From Paraburkholderia nodosa (GTDB taxonomy: Bacteria > Pseudomonadota > Gammaproteobacteria > Burkholderiales > Burkholderiaceae): 64,000 bases of DNA. Made by a program: the position numbers and the translations under genes. Where the stretch lies: NCBI RefSeq assembly GCF_001718195.1, contig NZ_MCNV01000022.1, forward strand, positions 1-64,000. The letters run 5' to 3'. Under the pieces are notes generated by a model. The model saw only the letters and a program-made list of their open reading frames with translations. It searched no databases and was not told where the DNA came from. Numbering within the stretch: the stretch's first letter is position 1; each line of letters begins with the position of its first letter. This document shows positions 58,795 through 64,000 of this stretch, one piece after another.

Positions 58795-59436
58795 ATGACC
58801 TCCCTCGCCGATCTCCGCAAGACCTACTCGCTCGGCTCGCTCGACGCCGCCGACGTCGATCCCGATCCGATCCGCCAGTTCCAGACCTGGTTCGCCCAGG
58901 CGCTCGACGCGAAGCTGCCCGAGCCCAACGCCATGACGGTCGCCACGGTCGACGCACAAGGCCGCCCCGCCGCGCGCATCCTGCTCATCAAGGGCGTGGA
59001 CGAGCGCGGCTTCGTATTCTTCACGAACTACGAGAGCCGCAAGGGCCGCGAGTTGAGCGTGAATCCGCATGCGGCGCTGCTCTTTCACTGGATCGAGCTG
59101 GAGCGCCAGGTCCGCATCGAAGGCAAGGTCGAACTCACGAGCGCAGAGGAAAGCGACGCCTACTTCAACTCGCGCCCGCTCGGCTCGCGCATTGGCGCCT
59201 GGGCCTCGGAGCAAAGCACGGTGATCGCGAACCGCCAGACGCTCGAAGCCCGCGAGCGCGAAATCGCCGCGCAGTATGGCGAGACGCCGCCGCGCCCGCC
59301 GCATTGGGGCGGTTACCGGCTCGTCCCGGAGGCCATCGAGTTCTGGCAAGGCCGCCCGTCGCGCCTGCACGACCGTATCCGCTACACGCGTGAGAGCGCG
59401 AATGTGGCCTGGCGCATCGAGCGTCTCGCGCCCTGA
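58795..59436 (+). CDS. pdxH: Pyridoxamine 5'-phosphate oxidase
   Basis: This 213-residue FMN enzyme converts pyridoxine or pyridoxamine phosphate to PLP. Signature sequences are RILLIKGVDERGFVFFTNYE, the FMN-binding SRKGRELSVNPHAALLFHW, and near the end WGGYRLVPEAIEFWQGRPSR and HDRIRYTRE, the substrate-binding tail. Length agrees with E. coli PdxH (218). It is divergent from tcdA, about 180 bp before cfa. Confidence 0.96.
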   Translation: MTSLADLRKTYSLGSLDAADVDPDPIRQFQTWFAQALDAKLPEPNAMTVATVDAQGRPAARILLIKGVDERGFVFFTNYESRKGRELSVNPHAALLFHWIELERQVRIEGKVELTSAEESDAYFNSRPLGSRIGAWASEQSTVIANRQTLEAREREIAAQYGETPPRPPHWGGYRLVPEAIEFWQGRPSRLHDRIRYTRESANVAWRIERLAP

Positions 59437-59619
59437 GCGCATGCGCGGCGTGACACGCTTACCGCACTTACGCCGCGCCCATCGGGTTTTCGTCTCACCG
59501 CTTTCGTTGTATGTCGTTCAGTACTTCGCTGTCGCCGTAACGCTGTTGCCAAAAAACCTGCATCGCAATTCGCTTTTGTCGTTGGGCTTCAATCGTTCAT
59601 CTGACATGGAGAGAAACGC

Positions 59620-60834
59620 ATGTTCTGGGAGAAAAAACTCGCACAGTGGGTAGAAGAAGTGCGCAGCAAGGCCGACTTGCCCGCCCGCCTCGTGCTCTGG
59701 AGCGGCCAGCAATACGACTTCGGCCACTTCGCCGCGCCTCGGGTCACGCTCAAGGTCAATAGCGCGTCGGCGCTGCCGCTTCTTCTCACGCCGAGCCTCG
59801 ACAACCTGGGCGAGGCCTACGTCAAGGGCAAGATCGACATCGAAGGCAAGCTCGCCGACATCATCAACATCAGCTATTCGCTCGCGCGCAACACCGTCAC
59901 CAGCGCCAGCAAGCTCGCACGCGTGCGCCGCTATTTCACGCACTCGAAGTCCACGGACAAGCAGGCCATCCAGTACCACTACGACGTCTCGAACGAGTTC
60001 TACCAGCTCTGGCTCGACGAGAACATGGTCTATTCGTGCGCGTACTTTGAAAACGGCGACGAAGACCTCGCCACCGCCCAGCTCAAGAAAATCGACCATA
60101 TCCTCACCAAGATCCAGGTGAACGAAGGTCACACGCTGCTCGACATCGGCTGCGGATGGGGTGCGCTCGTGCTGCGCGCGGCGCAGAAGTTCGGCGCGCG
60201 CTGCGTGGGCGTAACGCTCTCGCAGAACCAGTTCGATCTCGCGACGGCGCGTGTGAAGGCGGCCGGCCTCGAAGACCGTATCGAGATCCGCCTGCAGGAC
60301 TATCGCGACATCCAGGGCGAATTCGACCGCATCACGAGCGTGGGCATGTTCGAGCACGTCGGGCGCAAGAATCTGCCGGGCTATTTCCGCAAGGTCCACG
60401 ACCTGCTCGCCGACGACGGCGTCGCCATGAACCACGGCATCACCTCGTCGGACGCCGAATCCGGCGAAACGGCGTTGGGCGGCGGCGAGTTCATCGACCG
60501 CTACGTGTTCCCCGACGGCGAGCTGCCGCACATCGGCCTTGCGCTCCAGGCGGCGCAGCACGGCGGCCTCGAAGCGGTTGACGTGGAAAGCCTGCGCCGT
60601 CACTATGCGCACACGCTCGATTTGTGGACGGAGAATTTCGAGGCGCGCGCCGAGGAAGCGAAACAGCTCGTCGACGACGAAAAGTTCCGCATCTGGCGCG
60701 TTTATCTGGCGGGTTGCGCGTACGCGTTCGAGCACGACGACGTGTCGATCTTCCAGATCGTCTGCCGCAAGGCCGGCCGCAGCGCGAGCACGCTGCCGTG
60801 GTCGCGCCGGTATATGTACGAGAAGCCGCTCTGA
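59620..60834 (+). CDS. cfa: Cyclopropane-fatty-acyl-phospholipid synthase
   Basis: This 404-residue SAM-dependent enzyme methylenates unsaturated fatty-acid chains in membrane phospholipids, usually in stationary phase. The N-terminal lipid-binding part (1-125) ends with DKQAIQYHYDVSNEFYQLWL, where the family motif HYDVSNEFY is clear. The SAM fold has LLDIGCGWGALVLRAA, and SVGMFEHVGRKNLPGYF and ENFEARAEEAKQL complete the CFA pattern. GGAGA precedes the ATG. A 10-bp GC hairpin follows the stop. Confidence 0.95.
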   Translation: MFWEKKLAQWVEEVRSKADLPARLVLWSGQQYDFGHFAAPRVTLKVNSASALPLLLTPSLDNLGEAYVKGKIDIEGKLADIINISYSLARNTVTSASKLARVRRYFTHSKSTDKQAIQYHYDVSNEFYQLWLDENMVYSCAYFENGDEDLATAQLKKIDHILTKIQVNEGHTLLDIGCGWGALVLRAAQKFGARCVGVTLSQNQFDLATARVKAAGLEDRIEIRLQDYRDIQGEFDRITSVGMFEHVGRKNLPGYFRKVHDLLADDGVAMNHGITSSDAESGETALGGGEFIDRYVFPDGELPHIGLALQAAQHGGLEAVDVESLRRHYAHTLDLWTENFEARAEEAKQLVDDEKFRIWRVYLAGCAYAFEHDDVSIFQIVCRKAGRSASTLPWSRRYMYEKPL

Positions 60835-60841
60835 CGCAGGC

Positions 60842-60865
60842 GGCGGCGCGGTTTGCCGCGCCGCC
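60842..60865. terminator. Perfect GC hairpin after cfa
   Basis: GGCGGCGCGG (60842-60851) pairs with CCGCGCCGCC (60856-60865) around TTTG; there is no T-run. Confidence 0.55.
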
Positions 60866-60954
60866 GGCATATCGACTGTTCCCGCAGTTGCGCACGGTCC
60901 GGGCGGCTTCGCCCCAACGACCGCCATCACGACGCCACAGCGCGACGCCACTGC

Positions 60955-62367
60955 ATGAACGAACGCGACGAAGGCCACGACCTGTTTGGCGACAGCACAC
61001 GCGGGTCGGCCAACGACCCCAGCCCCAACGCGGCCCAGGCGGGCGCGCATCAGGCCGTCCGCCCGGCTGCGCGCCGCAACACGCCGAAAGCCGAAGCCGC
61101 CGCCGAACCGCAGCCTGACTTGTTCGGCTTCGCGGCGCCGGCGAGCGCGCCTGCGACGAAGCCTGCTACCCAGCGCCCTGCCCGCGCCACGCGCGAGAAC
61201 GACGGCGAAATCGAAGCGCGCGAAGATGGCCTGCCGCGCGAACAACGGCCGAAAAAGCCGACGCCCAACCCCGACGCTCCCAAACGCCGCGGCCGCGGCG
61301 TGCTGCCCGCCGTAGCCACGCAAGACACGCTCGACGTCGCCGCCGCGCTGCCTGCGAGCGTGCGCCTTGGCACCTCGTCGTGGTCGTTTCCGGGGTGGCG
61401 CGGCATCGTCTATGGAGAGGATTACAGCCAGTCGAAGCTTGCCCGTGACGGCCTCTCGGCCTACGGCGCGCATCCGCTGCTGCGCTCGGTGAGCATCGAC
61501 CGCTCGTTCTATGCGCCGCTCACCGTCACCGATTACCTGCGCTACGCGCAGCAGGTGCCGGACCACTTCCGCTTCATCGTGAAGGCGCCGGCGCTCGTCA
61601 CCGACGCCAGCGTGCGCGGCGAGCGTGGCGAACCTGTTTCCGCGAACCCGTGCTTTCTCAACGCGGAACTGGCCGCGCGCGAATTCGTCGAGCCTTGCCT
61701 TGCGGGCCTCGGCAGCAAGGCCGGCGCGCTCGTGTTCCAGTTCCCGCCGCTGCCCGATCAGCTGCTGGCCGACCCAGCGGCGTTCGTCGAGAGGCTAACC
61801 GCCTTCCTCGCCGCGCTGCCGCCGCTGCCCCGATCGTCCGATCCGGCCGCAGCCGGCGACGGTCCCTACTACGCCATCGAGATCCGCGACGCCATCCTGC
61901 TCACGCCGCGCTTCGTACGCACGCTGCGTGCCGCGGGCGTGCGCTACTGCGTAGGCCTGCACGCCCGCATGCCGGACCCGTTGCGCCAGGCCGCCGCGCT
62001 CGCGCTGATGGACGGCGAAACCCCGGCCGGCCCGCTGATCGTGCGCTGGAGCCTGCACAGCGGCTTCAGGTACGAGCAGGCGAAGGCGCGCTACGAGCCG
62101 TTCGACAAGCTGGTGGACGAAGACCCGCACACGCGCGTCACGCTCGCGGAACTGGCCGCGCGCTACGCGATGGCCGGCCAGCCCGTGCTGATCACGACGA
62201 ACAACAAGGCGGAGGGATCGGCGCCGCTCACCTGCGCGAAGCTCGCGCGGGCGATTGCGGACGAGATGGAACGCTTGCGCGGGGAATTGGCGCCGCACGC
62301 CGCATGTGATGCGACGCCGGACGAAACGCCGCCCGGCGCGCAAACAGAAGAAGAAAAGGAAGACTGA
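60955..62367 (+). CDS. DUF72 domain protein with disordered N-terminal extension
   Basis: This 470-residue protein has its DUF72 (YecE-like TIM-barrel) domain from about residue 135 on, beginning VRLGTSSWSFPGWRGIVYGE and including VSIDRSFYAPLTVTDYLRYA then FRFIVKAPAL. YAIEIRDAILLTPRFVRTLR and VLITTNNKAEGSAPLT follow. Residues 1-130 are an Ala/Pro/charged, low-complexity extension with PDLFGFAAPAS and Lys/Arg-rich parts (KRRGRGVLP), not seen in ordinary 240-280-residue DUF72 proteins. The last 30 residues are acidic. DUF72 function is unknown; an iron-sulfur or endonuclease-IV-like role has been proposed. It stands alone. Confidence 0.87.
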   Translation: MNERDEGHDLFGDSTRGSANDPSPNAAQAGAHQAVRPAARRNTPKAEAAAEPQPDLFGFAAPASAPATKPATQRPARATRENDGEIEAREDGLPREQRPKKPTPNPDAPKRRGRGVLPAVATQDTLDVAAALPASVRLGTSSWSFPGWRGIVYGEDYSQSKLARDGLSAYGAHPLLRSVSIDRSFYAPLTVTDYLRYAQQVPDHFRFIVKAPALVTDASVRGERGEPVSANPCFLNAELAAREFVEPCLAGLGSKAGALVFQFPPLPDQLLADPAAFVERLTAFLAALPPLPRSSDPAAAGDGPYYAIEIRDAILLTPRFVRTLRAAGVRYCVGLHARMPDPLRQAAALALMDGETPAGPLIVRWSLHSGFRYEQAKARYEPFDKLVDEDPHTRVTLAELAARYAMAGQPVLITTNNKAEGSAPLTCAKLARAIADEMERLRGELAPHAACDATPDETPPGAQTEEEKED

Positions 62368-62399
62368 GGCGCGCAACGGCAACGAAACCGCCGCGCGCC
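62368..62399. terminator. Hairpin between DUF72 gene and msrA
   Basis: GGCGCGC (62368-62374) pairs with GCGCGCC (62393-62399), with inner CGG/CCG pairs, between convergent genes. There is no T-run. Confidence 0.45.
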
Positions 62400-62408
62400 A
62401 CTTGAAGC

Positions 62409-62957
62409 TTATTCAGCCTTGAGCCGGTGCGCGAACTTCTGGCGGAATTTCGCGACCTTCGGCGCCACCACGAACGAGCAATAGCCCTGGTTCGGGTGCT
62501 GCGCGAAGTAGTTCTGGTGATACGCCTCGGCGGGGAAATAGTTGCCGTCGAGCGGCAGCACCTGAGTGACGATCTTGCCGTCGTACACGCCTTCAGCGGC
62601 CAGCTCACGGATCGCCTGCTCGGCCGTCTCGCGCTGCGCCTCCGAGTGCGTGAAGATCGCCGAGCGGTACTGCGTGCCCACGTCGTTGCCCTGGCGGTTC
62701 AGCTGCGTCGGATCGTGAATCGCGAAGAAGATGTCGAGAATCTCGCGATACGCGATCTTCGCCGGATCGAAGTCCACCTTCACGACCTCGGCGTGGCCGG
62801 TGTCGCCGTCGCAGACCTGCTCGTAGCTCGGGTTCGCCACGTGGCCGCCGGCGTAGCCCGATTCCACCGCGCTCACACCCTCCACGCGCAGATACACCGC
62901 CTCCAGGCACCAGAAGCATCCGCCGCCCAGGGTGGCCGTTTCGACTGTCTGACTCAT
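62409..62957 (-). CDS. msrA: Peptide methionine sulfoxide reductase MsrA
   Basis: This 182-residue repair enzyme reduces methionine-S-sulfoxide. The catalytic site GGGCFWCLEAVY has C14 as nucleophile and C17. AGGHVANPSYEQVCDGDTGH is the conserved second segment, and RQGNDVGTQYRSAIF the third. The usual C-terminal resolving cysteines near the end are not evident; one Cys remains (GYCSFVVAPK). The ATG at 62957 starts SQTVETATLGGG; AGGAGCG upstream is a good ribosome site. It is the second oxidation-repair protein in this part, with cnoX. Confidence 0.95.
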   Translation of the reverse strand: MSQTVETATLGGGCFWCLEAVYLRVEGVSAVESGYAGGHVANPSYEQVCDGDTGHAEVVKVDFDPAKIAYREILDIFFAIHDPTQLNRQGNDVGTQYRSAIFTHSEAQRETAEQAIRELAAEGVYDGKIVTQVLPLDGNYFPAEAYHQNYFAQHPNQGYCSFVVAPKVAKFRQKFAHRLKAE

Positions 62958-63149
62958 GCTGTTCGCTCCTTAGATCGTGACTGCGGACGCCATCGCGGAC
63001 CTCATTGCGGACACCACTGCCCGGTGCCCCGCGCGACCCGCCATCCGCCGCTTCCGCTAAAATTGTGACAATTCGCCGAATTTCCACATGACGTTGATCC
63101 CGATTTCCGCTCCCGCCGCCACGCGCGCGGCCCGTGAAGGCCTGCACCG

Positions 63150-63662
63150 ATGACCCGCCGCGCCAGCCCGCCCAATTTCGACGACGGCGCATTCCGCCGC
63201 GCGCTTGGCCAGTTCGCCACCGGCGTGACCGTGATCACGACGCGCGCGCCCGACGGCACGCTCATCGGCATCACGGCCAGCTCGTTCAACTCGGTTTCGC
63301 TCAATCCGCCGCTCGTGCTGTGGAGCCTCGCCACGCGCTCGGCATCCATGCCCGTGTTCCGCTCGAACAGCCATTATGTGATCAATGTGCTCGCCGCGTC
63401 GCAGCTCGACCTGTGCAAGCGCTTTGCGACGGTGAAGGGCGACCGTTTCGAGGGCGTCTCGCACGCGGCCGGCGACACCGGCATGCCCGTGCTGGACGGC
63501 GCGATCGCGTGGTTCGAGTGCCACAACCGCAGCCGCTACGACGAAGGCGACCACGTGATCTTCGTCGGGGAAGTGGAGCGCTGCGGCGTGCGCGAGGACG
63601 GCACGGACGCTTCGCCGCTCGTGTTCCACGGCGGCGCGTTCCACCAGCTCCAGTCGCTCTGA
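63150..63662 (+). CDS. Flavin reductase family protein
   Basis: This 170-residue FMN-binding protein of the flavin reductase (FlaRed/HpaC-like) family has FRRALGQFATGVTVITTRAP near the start, ITASSFNSVSLNPPLVLWSL then FVIN-like HYVINVLAASQLDLCKRF, and HVIFVGEVERCGVREDG near the end. Such proteins supply FMNH2 to a monooxygenase; no oxygenase gene adjoins it, so the partner is elsewhere. It is divergent from msrA and convergent with an Lrp gene. Confidence 0.88.
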   Translation: MTRRASPPNFDDGAFRRALGQFATGVTVITTRAPDGTLIGITASSFNSVSLNPPLVLWSLATRSASMPVFRSNSHYVINVLAASQLDLCKRFATVKGDRFEGVSHAAGDTGMPVLDGAIAWFECHNRSRYDEGDHVIFVGEVERCGVREDGTDASPLVFHGGAFHQLQSL

Positions 63663-63667
63663 TACGG

Positions 63668-63683
63668 CGGGGCGCGCGCCCCG
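63668..63683. terminator. Palindromic GC hairpin between convergent genes
   Basis: CGGGGCGCGCGCCCCG is a perfect 16-bp palindrome that can fold into a short hairpin just after the flavin reductase stop and before the lrp-like stop. Confidence 0.5.
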
Positions 63684-63693
63684 TCTTTCCCGA

Positions 63694-64000
63694 TTACGCC
63701 GACGCGCTCTTCGGCTCGCGCTGCGCGATCAGGTCCACCGGCACGCCCACTTCCACCTTGAGCGTCGTGAGCACGATGTTCGAGCGGATGTCCATCACGC
63801 CCGGCGCCTTGTACAGCTTGTTGAGCACGAAGTCCGAGTAGTGCTTGAGGTTGTGCGCGAGCACGCGCAGCAGGTAGTGCGTCTCGCCCGTCACCACATA
63901 CGCCCCCACCACCTCCGGCCAGTCGCGCAGCGCCGTGACGAAGCGCTCGTGCCAGCTCTCCTGGTCGTTGCGCATCGACACCTGCACGAACGCCTCCATC
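63694..64000 (-). CDS. Lrp/AsnC-family regulator, C-terminal part (cut by window edge)
   Basis: Only the last roughly 101 residues are in the window. They form the RAM (Lrp ligand-binding) domain: EAFVQVSMRNDQESWHERFV, VVGAYVVTGETHYLLRVLAH and LYKAPGVMDIRSNIVLTTLK. The N-terminal HTH would lie beyond 64000. Such regulators respond to amino acids. The fragment ends with a polar tail (QREPKSASA). Which gene it regulates cannot be seen here. Confidence 0.88.
   Translation of the reverse strand, partial: MEAFVQVSMRNDQESWHERFVTALRDWPEVVGAYVVTGETHYLLRVLAHNLKHYSDFVLNKLYKAPGVMDIRSNIVLTTLKVEVGVPVDLIAQREPKSASA

Noticed and set aside
1..64000. CRISPR arrays, insertion sequences, prophage, rRNA or tRNA genes
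   Set aside because: No regularly spaced repeats, transposase-like frames or RNA-gene signatures were recognised by eye; small RNAs cannot be excluded without covariance models.

Overview
The window is high-GC DNA from a betaproteobacterium, most likely a Burkholderiaceae chromosome of the Paraburkholderia/Burkholderia type. This rests on gene content and order, not on a database match: the block murB, yajQ, plsY, ybaK, xerD, ogt, queG, tsaE, amiC is typical of chromosome 1 in that family, and xdhAB(C), hmgA-fahA, pdxH-cfa and DUF4148 proteins fit the same group. I see no rRNA, tRNA, insertion sequence, prophage or CRISPR array. The window is ordinary chromosome with metabolic and accessory islands.

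Layout: 0.3-3.4 kb holds a host-attachment-family protein, a 58-residue XapX protein, a quinone oxidoreductase and a membrane acyltransferase. 3.5-7.3 kb is a sulfide-response module: a persulfide-dioxygenase-like metallo-hydrolase diverges from a BigR/SqrR-type ArsR repressor, two half-size YeeE/YedE sulfur transporters and a phosphatase/rhodanese-like domain fused to sulfide:quinone oxidoreductase. A near-perfect 24-bp palindrome overlaps both promoters. A TauE/SafE-type exporter follows at 9.1 kb. 9.9-14.9 kb holds small proteins, a BON protein, a TAXI binding protein with its own C-terminal membrane anchor, a DsbA-like isomerase and a LysR regulator. 15-19.5 kb is xanthine dehydrogenase xdhA-xdhB-xdhC, with an XdhC that lacks its usual N-terminal domain. 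21.4-24.8 kb is a set of exported and redox proteins: a tiny secreted peptide, an exported hypothetical, a Tat/lipoprotein-type molybdopterin oxidoreductase, cytochrome b and YceI.

24.9-31.7 kb is an aspartate operon: two tandem AspT-type antiporter genes and aspartate 4-decarboxylase, divergent from a LysR gene. This arrangement could convert aspartate plus a proton to alanine plus CO2 and energise the membrane through aspartate/alanine exchange. 31.8-38.5 kb holds a ParB-like hypothetical, a crotonase, a winged-helix/TPR regulator, a DUF4148 protein and two MFS exporters. 38.5-41.2 kb is the end of tyrosine degradation (hmgA, fahA), divergent from a catalytically degenerate EAL protein.

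42.3-51.6 kb is the conserved core block: cell wall (murB, amiC), nucleotide-binding yajQ, phospholipid synthesis (plsY), tRNA quality and modification (ybaK, queG, tsaE), DNA repair (ogt) and chromosome dimer resolution (xerD). An ArsR/SRPBCC pair sits inside it. 51.6-64 kb has an EamA exporter, pirin, a CnoX chaperedoxin, manC for GDP-mannose, a Crp/Fnr regulator behind a sigma-54-like promoter, tcdA, pdxH, cfa, a DUF72 protein, msrA, a flavin reductase and the 3' end of an Lrp/AsnC regulator cut by the window edge.

Functions were assigned by reading motifs and lengths only; no searches were run. The observations most worth a second look are the sulfide module and its operator, the aspT-aspT-aspD operon with overlapping divergent promoters and a long leader, the short XdhC, and the molybdoenzyme/cytochrome b cluster.
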